The position numbers were made by a program, and so were the translations under genes. Positions 22,727-31,452 of a stretch of DNA of 45,551 nt are shown in pieces (the stretch's first letter is position 1; the number at the start of each line of letters is the position of its first letter). The notes under the pieces were generated by a model. That model made no database searches and had not been told where the DNA came from. It saw nothing but the letters and a program-made list of their open reading frames with translations. Source of the DNA: Ferruginibacter sp. (GTDB lineage Bacteria > Bacteroidota > Bacteroidia > Chitinophagales > Chitinophagaceae); the NCBI GenBank assembly GCA_025350645.1, contig JANXXM010000131.1:1-45551 (forward strand), in the 5' to 3' direction.

Positions 22727-24121
22727 ATGAAACTTACCTCAAACATTTTTATACCAGCAGCTGTAGTCTTTATGGTTTGGTTATCTTTTTTTGGTAGCGG
22801 CTGTGCACAAATTGGTTTCCCTACGGGGGGCATAAAAGACAGCTTGCCTCCGGTACTGGTAAAAGCAACTCCTTTGATTGGTTCTAAAAATGTATCTGCA
22901 AACCGTATCAGTTTGGAGTTTGATGAATATATAGATGTAACAGACATTACGAACAACTTACTCGTATCGCCGTTGCAAAATAAAACACCTACTATTATAA
23001 TTAATCCCAAAAGCATTACTTTCAAATTTAGAGATACCTTGCTGCCCAATACCACGTACAATATTAATTTTGGTGATGCAATAAAAGATATTAATGAAAA
23101 TAATATTTTAAAAAATTTTTCTTATGTTTTCTCCACTGGCAATCGGATAGATTCTCTTAGCCTCGCCGGCACAGTTGTAATGGCAGAAACCGGCTTGGCA
23201 GATAGTACACTACAAGTTTTGCTATACCGAAACACCGCAGATAGTGCTGTACAAAAGAAAAGGCCGGATTATATTGCCCGGTTAAATGGTGAGGGTAAGT
23301 TTAGTTTTAAAAACCTGCCATCAGATAATTTTAAATTATACGCTTTAAAAGATGGAGATGGTAGCAAAAATTATAATGGAAAAACAGAAATATTTGCATT
23401 CACCAACGAGATTGTAAACCCTTCAGCCGAAGAAAACAATACCATTTTATATGCGTATGCTGAGCAAAATAAAGAAGAAGCAAAGACAACAGAAAAACCT
23501 GCAAAATTAACTCCCGCAAAAAAAATAAGTTATATAACCAACCTCCAGCAAAAGCAAGACTTGTTACAACCTTTTGAAATATTTTTTAGCAGCCCGTTAA
23601 AAGATATAGACACTACAAAAATTTATTTTACAGATACCAGCTATAATCGAATTACTGGTATCAATTACCTGCTGGATAGTACAGCAAAAAAATTAACGCT
23701 TTCCTACAAATGGACGCCAGATGCTGATCTGCGTCTCATCATCAATAAAGATGCATTAAAAGATTCTGCAGGTTTAACGCTTGCAAAAACAGATACCATT
23801 AAATTTTCTACCAGGCTAAAAGAAGATTACGGCAGACTAACACTGCGATTTACCGGGTTAGATATTTTGCAAAATCCGGTAATACAATTTATGCTGGGCG
23901 ATAAAATAGCCATGTCATTCCCGCTTACCAGCAGCACTTTTTCGAATGCTATGTTTACCCCGGGTGAGTATGGGATAAGGATTTTATACGACACAAATAA
24001 AGATGGCAAATGGACTACCGGAAATTATACCAAAAAATTACAGCCGGAGAGGGTTACTGCAATACCTCAAAAAATATCTATTAGAGCAGACTGGGATAAT
24101 GAAAGGGACGTGAATTTGTAG
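22727..24121 (+). CDS. Ig-like (Big_5/SbsA-type) domain lipoprotein
   Basis: A 464-residue exported protein. The start MKLTSNIF at 22727 is preferred because a promoter box lies just upstream of the alternative ATG at 22703. A signal peptide with lipobox-like GSGC is followed by PTGGIKDSLPPVLVKATPLIGSKNV and FDEYIDVTDITNNLLVSPLQ, the hallmark of the Bacteroidota Ig-like (Big_5) group of surface or outer-membrane lipoproteins. The rest is beta-rich, with a DTNKDGKW motif near the C-terminus. Function is unknown; family members are common next to recR or peptidoglycan genes but have no assigned role. Confidence 0.8.
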   Translation: MKLTSNIFIPAAVVFMVWLSFFGSGCAQIGFPTGGIKDSLPPVLVKATPLIGSKNVSANRISLEFDEYIDVTDITNNLLVSPLQNKTPTIIINPKSITFKFRDTLLPNTTYNINFGDAIKDINENNILKNFSYVFSTGNRIDSLSLAGTVVMAETGLADSTLQVLLYRNTADSAVQKKRPDYIARLNGEGKFSFKNLPSDNFKLYALKDGDGSKNYNGKTEIFAFTNEIVNPSAEENNTILYAYAEQNKEEAKTTEKPAKLTPAKKISYITNLQQKQDLLQPFEIFFSSPLKDIDTTKIYFTDTSYNRITGINYLLDSTAKKLTLSYKWTPDADLRLIINKDALKDSAGLTLAKTDTIKFSTRLKEDYGRLTLRFTGLDILQNPVIQFMLGDKIAMSFPLTSSTFSNAMFTPGEYGIRILYDTNKDGKWTTGNYTKKLQPERVTAIPQKISIRADWDNERDVNL

Positions 24122-24133
24122 AACAAATTAAAG

Positions 24134-24141
24134 TATATTTG
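24134..24141 (+). promoter_or_regulatory. -7 promoter box for hypothetical exported protein
   Basis: TATATTTG, 16 bases upstream of the ATG at 24158. A TTTG lies 15 bases further up (24115-24118), shorter than the usual spacing. Confidence 0.4.
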
Positions 24142-24157
24142 TTTAAAAGATTATGGC

Positions 24158-24889
24158 ATGAAAATTAAGTATGTTTCAATTATTATTTTATTTAGTATAA
24201 GCTGTTCGCTAAAAGCCCAGATCATACAACAATTTACGAATCCAATTTTTCCTAATGCAAAAACAGAGATTTCTTTTAGAATAAGTGATCGTGAATTTAT
24301 AAATAGTACAATAATAGGAGGTGCAAAAGTTGAAGGAACTCCTTTTTTGTTTGACGATTGGTTAGCAGGTAAAATAATATTGGAAGACGGCAGATTGTAT
24401 GAAAATTATAAAATAAAATATAATGATTACGCTCAAACGGTATCATTTTTAAAAGATGGAAACTCATTAACGATTGATGAAAATATAAAAGAATTCTCTC
24501 TTATGGTTAATACCAAAGAGGTGTATTTTATAAATGCAAATCAGTTTAAAAAAGAAAAGAAACCTTTGTTTTATGAAATTCTAGTCGATAACCCAAGTGG
24601 GCAATTGCTAAAGGTGAACAGAAAATTAGTTAAATCCAATAACAGTGCTTTAGTTGAAGTAAAAACAGCAAAATTTTTAAACCCTGTAATAAGTTATTTT
24701 TATTATGATAAAAAAAGTAAAAAAATAGTTGATATAGAACCTAGTCATAGCGATATTAGTTCAGCGCTTAATTTAACCCCTTTTCAGGAAGTAGAACTTA
24801 GTCTTTTTAGTTATGATTTTAGCAATGAGCCGGAGCTAATAATCTTTTTTAATTCTTATCTTAAATCTGACACAAAAAAACAACTTTAA
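24158..24889 (+). CDS. Exported protein of unknown function
   Basis: A 243-residue protein with a signal peptide (MKIKYVSIIILFSISCSLKAQ). The mature part is beta-rich and lysine-rich (GTPFLFDDWLAGKIILEDGRLYENYKIKYNDY; ELSLFSYDFSNEPELIIFFNSY) and resembles the many secreted, unnamed beta-proteins of Bacteroidota; no motif allows a function. It has its own -7 box and is followed after 40 bases by recR, which has a separate promoter. Confidence 0.7.
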   Translation: MKIKYVSIIILFSISCSLKAQIIQQFTNPIFPNAKTEISFRISDREFINSTIIGGAKVEGTPFLFDDWLAGKIILEDGRLYENYKIKYNDYAQTVSFLKDGNSLTIDENIKEFSLMVNTKEVYFINANQFKKEKKPLFYEILVDNPSGQLLKVNRKLVKSNNSALVEVKTAKFLNPVISYFYYDKKSKKIVDIEPSHSDISSALNLTPFQEVELSLFSYDFSNEPELIIFFNSYLKSDTKKQL

Positions 24890-24924
24890 TTGACTTTAAA
24901 AAAATAGTTTTAAAGTTATCTTTG
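24890..24924 (+). promoter_or_regulatory. recR promoter (TTG-N24-TATCTTTG)
   Basis: TTG at 24890-24892 and TATCTTTG at 24917-24924. The spacer of 24 is slightly long, but the -7 box is exact. It ends 5 bases before the recR ATG, implying a leaderless or nearly leaderless mRNA. Confidence 0.5.
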
Positions 24925-24929
24925 TCCTT

Positions 24930-25547
24930 ATGCAGCTGTCCTCTTTCCTTTTAGAAAATGCGGTTAATGAATTTGCAAAGCTACCTGGTATTGGCAAAAA
25001 AACAGCACTTCGCCTGGTACTTCATCTTATAAAACAAAATGAAAATGAGGTCACGTTTTTTAGTAATACCATTGCAAAAATGCGTAACGAAATAAAATTT
25101 TGTTGTCGCTGTTACAATATTTCTGATACTGAAATTTGCAATATATGCAAGAACCCCGCAAGGCAGCAAAGTCTTATTTGTGTAGTGGAAAATATAAGAG
25201 ATGTAATTGCAATAGAAAGTACACAACAGTTTAATGGATTATATCATGTGCTGGGCGGCATTATTTCACCACTTGATGGAGTGGGGCCGGATCAACTAAC
25301 GATAGACGCTTTGGTGAGCCGAATAAAAACAGAGATTATATCAGAAGTTATTTTTGCGCTAAATCCTAATATACAAGGCGATACTACCATTTATTACATT
25401 GGACGAAAGTTAAAAGAAATACCCATAAAAATTACCACAATAGCCCGTGGTATTGCCTTTGGTGGCGAGCTGGAATATGCAGATGAAATGACGCTGGCAA
25501 AAAGTATAACCAACCGTATAGCAGTAGAAAATTACATAAGCGCATAG
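24930..25547 (+). CDS. recR: Recombination mediator protein RecR
   Basis: A 205-residue DNA repair protein that works with RecO (and RecF) to load RecA on single-stranded DNA. The N-terminal helix-hairpin-helix contains LPGIGKKTALRLVLHL, the zinc finger is CCRCYN...CNIC (about 57-72), the Toprim domain begins with ICVVENIRDVIAIE and includes YHVLGGIISPLDGVGP, and the C-terminal Walker-B-like part is ARGIAFGGELEYADEMTL. Length is normal. It has its own promoter directly before the ATG. Confidence 0.97.
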   Translation: MQLSSFLLENAVNEFAKLPGIGKKTALRLVLHLIKQNENEVTFFSNTIAKMRNEIKFCCRCYNISDTEICNICKNPARQQSLICVVENIRDVIAIESTQQFNGLYHVLGGIISPLDGVGPDQLTIDALVSRIKTEIISEVIFALNPNIQGDTTIYYIGRKLKEIPIKITTIARGIAFGGELEYADEMTLAKSITNRIAVENYISA

Positions 25548-25579
25548 TAACTTCTTCTTTATTTTACAAGACATAGTAT

Positions 25580-25610
25580 TTTGCTAATCCGCTTTATTGA
25601 TATAGCTTTG
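25580..25610 (+). promoter_or_regulatory. metH promoter (TTTG-N19-TAGCTTTG)
   Basis: TTTG at 25580-25583 and TAGCTTTG at 25603-25610 with a 19-base spacer match the Bacteroidota consensus exactly. Transcription would start near 25616, leaving a leader of about 170 bases before the metH ATG at 25789, unusually long for this window. Confidence 0.6.
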
Positions 25611-25614
25611 CAAC

Positions 25615-25698
25615 TGGCAGGGTAAGATTTGTTTATTGTTCAATCCCTGTAGTTTTTGTAAAAACTTTGAACTAATAAACGAATTACATTTCCTGCCA
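25615..25698 (+). promoter_or_regulatory. Structured 5' leader element upstream of split metH
   Basis: The RNA can fold into one long hairpin: TGGCAGG (25615-25621) with CCTGCCA (25692-25698), GTAA (25622-25625) with TTAC (25684-25687), GTTTAT (25631-25636) with ATAAAC (25675-25680), GTTCAA (25638-25643) with TTGAAC (25667-25672), and AGTTTT (25651-25656) with AAAACT (25661-25666) around a TGTA loop. That is 29 base pairs with small bulges. It begins at the predicted transcription start of metH. It does not match the cobalamin, SAM-I or SAH riboswitch cores I know. It may be a new regulatory RNA or an old palindromic insertion. Confidence 0.5.
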
Positions 25699-25758
25699 CA
25701 CCCTTTCTACGGATCTGCAATCGTTAATTAACCACAAGCCTTTTTGCAATAACAATAT

Positions 25759-25777
25759 TTTCTTTAAAATAAAGAAA
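25759..25777 (+). promoter_or_regulatory. Hairpin just upstream of the metH start codon
   Basis: TTTCTTTA (25759-25766) pairs with TAAAGAAA (25770-25777) around an AAA loop, 11 bases before the ATG. In a phylum that initiates translation on unstructured AT-rich leaders, such a stem could modulate initiation. Confidence 0.35.
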
Positions 25778-25788
25778 GCTATATTATT

Positions 25789-26811
25789 ATGGACATAAGA
25801 GCAGAGTTAAATAAAAGAATTTTAATTATTGATGGTGCAATGGGCACTATGATACAACGCCACAAACTGGAAGAAGCAGATTACAGGGGCGAACGTTTTA
25901 AAGACTGGCATACTGATGTAAAAGGCAATAATGATTTGCTAAGTATTACACAGCCACAAATTATTGAGGGCATTCATGAATTGTATTTACAAGCTGGTGC
26001 AGATATTATTGAAACGAATACTTTTAGCAGTACACTTATTGCCCAGGCAGATTATGATATGCAATCTCTGGCTTATGAGCTAAATGTTGCCTCTGCAAAA
26101 TGTGCCAGAAATGCTGCAGATAAATACAATACAAAAAATCCTGGCAAACCCCGTTTTGTTGCTGGTGCCATTGGACCGTTAAACAAAACACTCTCACTTT
26201 CGCCTGATGTAAATAACCCGGGTTTTAGAGCAGTAACTTTTGATGAAGTGGTGATTGCATATACCGAACAAATAGCTGGATTAGTAGAAGGAGGCGTAGA
26301 CATATTACTAGTAGAAACAATTTTTGACACCTTGAATGCGAAGGCTGCTATTTATGCAATAAAAAATTATTTTAGAAAATACCCACTTTCAGAGGGCAGG
26401 GGGGCCGAATTGCCAATAATGATTTCCGGAACAATCACAGATGCATCTGGCAGAACATTAAGCGGACAAACACTGGAGGCTTTTTATACTTCGGTTGCAC
26501 ATGCTAACCCGCTAAGTGTAGGCTTAAATTGTGCATTGGGTGCGCAGGAAATGAGGCCGCATATTGAAGAGCTCTCCTCTATTGCAGCTTGCTATACATC
26601 TGCATATCCTAATGCGGGCTTGCCAAATGCCTTCGGCGAATACGATGAGCAACCACACGAAACTGCACATATTATTGAAGAATGGGCAAAAAATGGCTGG
26701 TTAAATATTGTGGGTGGATGTTGTGGTACTACACCTGATCACATAAAACATATAGCTGATGAAGTGAGGAAATATGAGGCGAGGAAATTGCCGTTGGTAG
26801 AAATAATTTAA
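25789..26811 (+). CDS. metH: Methionine synthase, homocysteine-binding subunit (split MetH, part 1)
   Basis: A 340-residue homocysteine S-methyltransferase domain equal to the first module of one-piece MetH. It binds zinc-activated homocysteine: the three zinc Cys are C248 (LNCALG) and C311-C312 (GGCCGTTP). DGAMGTMIQ at the N-terminus and ETNTFSST are also diagnostic. In E. coli this module is fused to the folate and cobalamin modules; here the remainder is in a separate gene at 27281, and together they cover a complete MetH of about 1240 residues. The two are presumably cotranscribed from the promoter at 25580, reading through a 469-base gap that holds a decayed GxxExxY gene. Confidence 0.95.
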   Translation: MDIRAELNKRILIIDGAMGTMIQRHKLEEADYRGERFKDWHTDVKGNNDLLSITQPQIIEGIHELYLQAGADIIETNTFSSTLIAQADYDMQSLAYELNVASAKCARNAADKYNTKNPGKPRFVAGAIGPLNKTLSLSPDVNNPGFRAVTFDEVVIAYTEQIAGLVEGGVDILLVETIFDTLNAKAAIYAIKNYFRKYPLSEGRGAELPIMISGTITDASGRTLSGQTLEAFYTSVAHANPLSVGLNCALGAQEMRPHIEELSSIAACYTSAYPNAGLPNAFGEYDEQPHETAHIIEEWAKNGWLNIVGGCCGTTPDHIKHIADEVRKYEARKLPLVEII

Positions 26812-26852
26812 CTACAAAGGACACGAAGATTTTTTTCACAAAGCACACAAAG
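26811..26852 (+). repeat. Left terminal inverted repeat of GxxExxY element
   Basis: Starts ACTACAAAGGACACGAAG and ends CACACAAAG. It matches the reverse complement of 27233-27271 at 29 of 39 aligned positions with small gaps in a T-run. It begins on the last base of the metH part 1 stop codon, so the element abuts that gene. Confidence 0.55.
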
Positions 26853-26858
26853 AAAGAT

Positions 26859-27249
26859 ATGACTTAAAATGAATTATCGAGAATTGTTTTTGAAGCGGGA
26901 TAAAAAATTCATAGAACATTAGGTGCTGGATTATTAGAAAGTGCTTATGAAGAACGCCTGTATTATGCATTAGCAAGTCAGGGGGTTTATGTTGAAAAAC
27001 AGAAGGCACTTCCTTAAATTTATGATGATATTAAATTAGACATAGAATATAGAATTGATTTAATAGTTGAGAATAAATTAATAGTAGAAGTAAAGTCAGT
27101 GGAAATATTTGCTGATATAACATACGGCTCAAATTATGACTTATTTGAAATTGGCTGCTTGCAAACTTGGATTATTAATAAATTTTAATACTGCTCTCTT
27201 TAAAGAAGGAGTTAAAAGAGTAATAAATGGCACATTGTGCACTTGGTGA
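26859..27249 (+). pseudogene. GxxExxY-family protein, pseudogene
   Basis: Translation with repairs gives a full-length GxxExxY protein of about 129 residues: an N-terminal MT(E)NELSRIVFEAG, then IHRTLGAGLLESAYEE (the GxxExxY signature), EKQKALP, IYDDIKLDIEYRIDLIVENKLIVEVK (PD-(D/E)XK-like core), and TYLKLAACKLGLLINFNT...GVKRVINGTLCTW. Four lesions inactivate it: in-frame TAA at 26865, 26901 and 27015 and one extra A at 27120; removing that A restores the frame to the TGA at 27247. Each stop is one substitution from a sensible codon (GAA, TAT and TTA). The gene sits between the two halves of metH inside imperfect inverted repeats. Confidence 0.85.
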
Positions 27250-27271
27250 AAACCTTTTTGCGCTTTGTGGT
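27233..27271 (-). repeat. Right terminal inverted repeat of GxxExxY element
   Basis: On the minus strand it reads ACCACAAAGCGCAAAAAGG and onward to CACAATG. It pairs with 26811-26852. It overlaps the 3' end of the pseudogene and stops 9 bases before the ATG of metH part 2. Confidence 0.55.
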
Positions 27272-27280
27272 AAAAATTAA

Positions 27281-29986
27281 ATGATGAACATAATACAACC
27301 ATACCTAAGACTATCTGGTTTAGAACCTCTAGTGGTGCGCCCCGAAACAAATTTTGTGAACGTGGGTGAACGCACAAACGTAACAGGCAGTAAAAAATTT
27401 GCACGGCTCATAAAAGAAAATAAATATGAAGAGGCACTTTCCGTTGCTCGCCAGCAAGTAGAAGGCGGTGCACAAATAATAGATGTAAATATGGATGATG
27501 CTATGCTGGAAGGTGTGGAAGCCATGACAACTTTTTTAAATTTATTGCAGGCAGAACCGGACATTGCAAAAATTCCTGTGATGATAGATAGCAGTAAGTT
27601 TGAAATAATAGAAGCCGGGCTAAAATGTGTTCAGGGAAAATGTATAGTGAATTCCATCTCCATGAAGGAAGGCGAAGAAAAATTTATACAGCAGGCAATT
27701 ATTTGTAAAGATTACGGCGCATCGGTTATTGTAATGGCCTTTGATGAAATGGGCCAGGCAGATACAAAAGAACGCAAAATAGAAATTTGCCACCGGGCTT
27801 ATAAAATACTCACAGAGCAGGTTGGTTATGCACCACAGGATATTATTTTTGATCCCAATATTTTTGCTGTAGCCACCGGCATTGAAGAACATAATAATTA
27901 TGCGGTAGATTTTATAGAAGGCACGAGGGAAATAAAAAGACTAATGCCGCTTACGAAAGTGAGTGGTGGTGTAAGTAACGTATCTTTTTCTTTTAGAGGT
28001 AATGACCATGTGAGAGAAGCAATACACAGTGTTTTTCTTTTTCATGCTATACATGCAGGTATGGATATGGGTATAGTAAATGCCGGGCAGCTTGTAATTT
28101 ATGATGATATAGAACCTAAGCTAAAACAACTTTGCGAAGATGTGTTGCTTAATAGAAATAATGATAACAATGAAGCTACAGAAGCATTAATTGTATTTGC
28201 AGATACTGTAAAAGCAAAAGGAAAAGAAACCATAAAAGATGAAAAGTGGAGAGAGGAGAAAGTAGAAAAAAGATTGGCGCATGCATTGGTAAATGGCATT
28301 ACAGATTATATAGATGCAGATACCGAAGAAGCCAGAGCACAATATCCACGCCCGTTAGATGTAATTGAAGGCCCGTTAATGGATGGTATGAATATCGTTG
28401 GAGATTTATTTGGCGCCGGAAAAATGTTTTTGCCACAAGTGGTGAAAAGTGCAAGGGTAATGAAAAAAGCGGTAGCCGTACTTACGCCTTTTATTGAGCA
28501 GGAAAAAGAAGATAGAAAACAAGCACATATTATTGCAGGAACCGTAAACGAGGAAACAGCCGGTGCTGCAAAAATTTTATTGGCAACAGTAAAAGGAGAT
28601 GTACATGATATAGGAAAAAATATTGTAGGCGTTGTACTTGGGTGTAATGGGTATGATATTATAGACCTTGGTGTAATGGTATCGGCAGATAAAATATTAT
28701 CGGAAGCAAAGAAACACAATGTAGATATTATCGGGCTTAGCGGTCTTATAACACCTTCGCTAGATGAGATGGTGCATATAGGAAAAGAAATGAAAAGACT
28801 ACAAATGGATATTCCGTTGCTTATAGGTGGGGCAACAACAAGCCGTATGCATACTGCAGTAAAAATAGCACCAGAGTATGAAAGTGGTGTCGTACATGTG
28901 CTGGATGCAAGTAGAAGCGTAACAGTTGCAGGAAGCTTATTAAACAAAGAAAATAAAATCCCTTTCTTGCAAAATTTAAAAACGGAATATCAAAACTTAA
29001 AATCTGATTTTGATAACAAGCGCACGATAAAAAAATTTATGCCTTTTGCAAATGCGCAAAAAAATCCTTCGCAAATAGATTGGGAAAATTACAAACCTGT
29101 TATACCAACTTTTACAGGAACAAAAATTTTTGAAGATTATCCTCTGGCAGAAATTGCTGAATACATAGATTGGAAACCATTCTTTATTGCATGGGAATTG
29201 CACGGCAATTTTCCACAAATATTAACCGATGAGGTTGTGGGTAAGCAGGCAACCGATTTGTACAATGATGCAAAAAAATTATTGAAACAGATTATTAATG
29301 AAAATTGGATGCAGGCAAAAGGCGTAATTGGTTTTTGGGAAGCAGAAAGAACAGCACCCGATACCGTTTTAATAAATAAAGATATAAAATTGGAATTTTT
29401 GCGTCAGCAATCTAAAAAAGCAGCGGGGCAACCCAACTTGTCTTTGGCTGATTTTATAAAGCCGAGCAGCCCTTCCACGGCTGACTTTATGGGTGCATTC
29501 TCCGTAACTATCGAAGGTATTGAACCACATATTAAAAAGTTTGAAGAAAATTTAGACGATTATAATAAAATTATGCTGCAGGCACTGGCAGATCGTTTTG
29601 CAGAAGCATTTACAGAAGTTTTACATAAAAAAACACGAACAGATTTTTGGGGTTACGAAAAAAATGAGCAATTAACAAATGATCAGTTAATAAAAGAAGA
29701 ATACTCGGGTATTCGCCCTGCCCCTGGTTACCCTGCCTGCCCGGATCATACAGAAAAATACAAATTATTTGAATTGCTTGGCGGCGAAGAAGCTACAGGA
29801 ATTCATCTTACAGAATCATTGGCCATGTACCCTGCATCATCCGTTTGTGGCTGGTATTTCGCACACCCGCAAAGTAAATATTTTGGTGTAGGCAAAATTG
29901 ATAAAGATCAGTTTGACGATTACACAGCCCGCAAAAAAATGCCTGTTGAAGACATGGAAAGATGGTTAAGACCTATATTGGAATAA
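27281..29986 (+). CDS. metH: Methionine synthase, folate/cobalamin/activation subunit (split MetH, part 2)
   Basis: A 901-residue protein carrying the last three modules of cobalamin-dependent methionine synthase. Residues about 1-290 are the pterin-binding barrel ([42 protein letters not shown]). The cobalamin module includes [12 protein letters not shown] with the axial ligand H442, [11 protein letters not shown] and [10 protein letters not shown]. The C-terminal AdoMet reactivation domain (about 560-901) includes [22 protein letters not shown]. It starts [17 protein letters not shown], exactly where one-piece MetH passes from the Hcy to the folate domain, so no module is damaged. Either of two adjacent ATGs (27281, 27284) could serve. 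A flavodoxin partner for reactivation is not in the window. Confidence 0.96.
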   Translation: MMNIIQPYLRLSGLEPLVVRPETNFVNVGERTNVTGSKKFARLIKENKYEEALSVARQQVEGGAQIIDVNMDDAMLEGVEAMTTFLNLLQAEPDIAKIPVMIDSSKFEIIEAGLKCVQGKCIVNSISMKEGEEKFIQQAIICKDYGASVIVMAFDEMGQADTKERKIEICHRAYKILTEQVGYAPQDIIFDPNIFAVATGIEEHNNYAVDFIEGTREIKRLMPLTKVSGGVSNVSFSFRGNDHVREAIHSVFLFHAIHAGMDMGIVNAGQLVIYDDIEPKLKQLCEDVLLNRNNDNNEATEALIVFADTVKAKGKETIKDEKWREEKVEKRLAHALVNGITDYIDADTEEARAQYPRPLDVIEGPLMDGMNIVGDLFGAGKMFLPQVVKSARVMKKAVAVLTPFIEQEKEDRKQAHIIAGTVNEETAGAAKILLATVKGDVHDIGKNIVGVVLGCNGYDIIDLGVMVSADKILSEAKKHNVDIIGLSGLITPSLDEMVHIGKEMKRLQMDIPLLIGGATTSRMHTAVKIAPEYESGVVHVLDASRSVTVAGSLLNKENKIPFLQNLKTEYQNLKSDFDNKRTIKKFMPFANAQKNPSQIDWENYKPVIPTFTGTKIFEDYPLAEIAEYIDWKPFFIAWELHGNFPQILTDEVVGKQATDLYNDAKKLLKQIINENWMQAKGVIGFWEAERTAPDTVLINKDIKLEFLRQQSKKAAGQPNLSLADFIKPSSPSTADFMGAFSVTIEGIEPHIKKFEENLDDYNKIMLQALADRFAEAFTEVLHKKTRTDFWGYEKNEQLTNDQLIKEEYSGIRPAPGYPACPDHTEKYKLFELLGGEEATGIHLTESLAMYPASSVCGWYFAHPQSKYFGVGKIDKDQFDDYTARKKMPVEDMERWLRPILE

Positions 29987-30008
29987 TATATATAAAACCG
30001 TAAATTTG
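29978..30008 (+). promoter_or_regulatory. Uma2 gene promoter (TTG-N20-TAAATTTG)
   Basis: TTG at 29978-29980, inside the last codons of metH, and TAAATTTG at 30001-30008 are 20 bases apart. The box ends 5 bases before the ATG at 30014, again predicting a leaderless mRNA (or a 10-base leader if the ATG at 30023 is used). Confidence 0.6.
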
Positions 30009-30013
30009 GTAAA

Positions 30014-30580
30014 ATGAATTTTATGACAAACGCTGTAGACGATAAAATTTATACTGTAGAAGAATATATTTTGTTGGAAGAAGCATCTGACATACGCCAC
30101 GAATTTATTAATGGTCAATTATACGATATGTCTGGAGGCACTGATTTGCATAATGAAATATGCCAAAATCTAATTATTTTCTTTAGGGGTATTTTAGAAA
30201 AAAAGGAGTTTAAGGTTTACATGGAAGGGGTAAAATGTAAAATCCATGGAGAAGAATATTATACTTATCCTGATGTTTTTATAACTAGCGATGAATCTGA
30301 CAAAGAAAATAAATACATTAAACAACACCCTTTATTAATTGTAGAAGTACTTAGCGATAGCACAAGAAAATATGATACCGTAGATAAATTTATGCAGTAC
30401 CAAAAAATAAATGCTTTACAATATTATATTCTGGTAGAGCCAGAAGTTTTTTCTGTACACTGTTTTAGTAAAAATGAAAACGGCGAATGGCAAGCTGCTA
30501 TTTTTACAAAATTGGAAGAGTTCATTGATTTAAAATTACTCTCTATACAATTGTCATTACAATCTATTTACAAGCCATAA
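30014..30580 (+). CDS. Uma2 family (DUF820) endonuclease-like protein
   Basis: A 188-residue protein of the Uma2/DUF820 family, which has a PD-(D/E)XK restriction-endonuclease-like fold. Signature blocks are YTVEEYILLEEASDIRHEFI, GQLYDMSGGTDLHNEI, YTYPDVFIT (catalytic Asp) and PLLIVEVLSDSTRKYD (catalytic Glu and following Lys/Asp). These proteins are numerous in cyanobacteria and some Bacteroidota and are of unknown biological role. Two close in-frame ATGs (30014 and 30023) exist; both follow the same promoter. No partner gene typical of restriction or toxin systems is adjacent. Confidence 0.88.
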   Translation: MNFMTNAVDDKIYTVEEYILLEEASDIRHEFINGQLYDMSGGTDLHNEICQNLIIFFRGILEKKEFKVYMEGVKCKIHGEEYYTYPDVFITSDESDKENKYIKQHPLLIVEVLSDSTRKYDTVDKFMQYQKINALQYYILVEPEVFSVHCFSKNENGEWQAAIFTKLEEFIDLKLLSIQLSLQSIYKP

Positions 30581-30593
30581 TATTTCCATCTTC

Positions 30594-31361
30594 ATGCGCA
30601 TCATCTCCTACAACCTAAATGGCATTCGTGCCGCTATAAAAAAAGGATTTATTGATTGGCTTGCTACTAACCCAGCAGATGTTATTTGCATACAGGAAAC
30701 AAAAGCTGCACACACAGATATTGATGTAAAAATGCTGGAAGATCTCGGCTTTCATCACCACTGGTTTAGTGCACAAAAAAAAGGTTACAGCGGCGTTGCA
30801 GTATTTACAAAAATAAAACCCGATGCAGTAAAAATTGGCAGCGGTTATGAAATGAGCGATTTTGAAGGAAGGGTAATTGAGCTGCAGTTTGGCGATATAA
30901 AATTGATAAATGCTTATTTTCCATCAGGCACATCTGGCGATGAGCGGCAAGCATACAAATATGTTTGGCTTAAAGAAATGCAGGATTACCTCGATAAAGT
31001 AAAAAAGGTAAATCCTAAAATTATTCTTTGTGGAGATTTTAATATTGCACACACCGAAATTGATATTCACGACCCCAAAGGCAATAAAAAATCATCTGGC
31101 TTTTTACCAGAAGAAAGAGAATGGATGACACAGTTTTTGGGCACAGGCTGGATAGATACTTTTAGAGAATTTAATAAAGAGCCACACCACTATAGCTGGT
31201 GGAGCCAGCGTTTTCCTAGCGTGCGTTTAAACAATAAAGGCTGGCGTATAGATTATATAACCGTTACAGAGCCTTTGCGCAAGCAACTTGTGGGTGCTGC
31301 TATTTATCCTGATGTAAAACACAGCGATCACTGCCCCATTTTTTTAGAAATAAAAAATTAA
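30594..31361 (+). CDS. xth: Exodeoxyribonuclease III (AP endonuclease)
   Basis: A 255-residue Mg-dependent nuclease of the exonuclease III/APE1 family that cleaves at abasic sites and removes 3' blocking groups in base excision repair. The conserved series is complete: YNLNGIRAA at 6-14, CIQETKA near 36, NAYFPSG near 105, GDFNIAH near 150, GWRIDYI near 220 and the catalytic SDHCPI near 247. It starts 13 bases after the Uma2 stop and may be cotranscribed with it. Confidence 0.96.
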   Translation: MRIISYNLNGIRAAIKKGFIDWLATNPADVICIQETKAAHTDIDVKMLEDLGFHHHWFSAQKKGYSGVAVFTKIKPDAVKIGSGYEMSDFEGRVIELQFGDIKLINAYFPSGTSGDERQAYKYVWLKEMQDYLDKVKKVNPKIILCGDFNIAHTEIDIHDPKGNKKSSGFLPEEREWMTQFLGTGWIDTFREFNKEPHHYSWWSQRFPSVRLNNKGWRIDYITVTEPLRKQLVGAAIYPDVKHSDHCPIFLEIKN

Positions 31362-31452
31362 TTCAAACTTCAGTAGCAAGTAGCTTTAACATTTTATCAT
31401 AACAGGTTAATAAAAGGATTGTATCTTGTTTTACTAACCAACTATAACTGCT

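Noticed and set aside
25615..25788. Known cobalamin or SAM riboswitch before metH.
   Set aside because: CCTGCCACACC vaguely recalls the B12 box GCCACTG, but the rest of the conserved core is missing; no SAM-I core either. Kept only as an unclassified structured leader.
28306..28947. 213-codon open frame on the minus strand.
   Set aside because: It is antisense to the cobalamin domain of MetH, with a Ser/Thr/Ile/Pro-rich composition typical of shadow frames.
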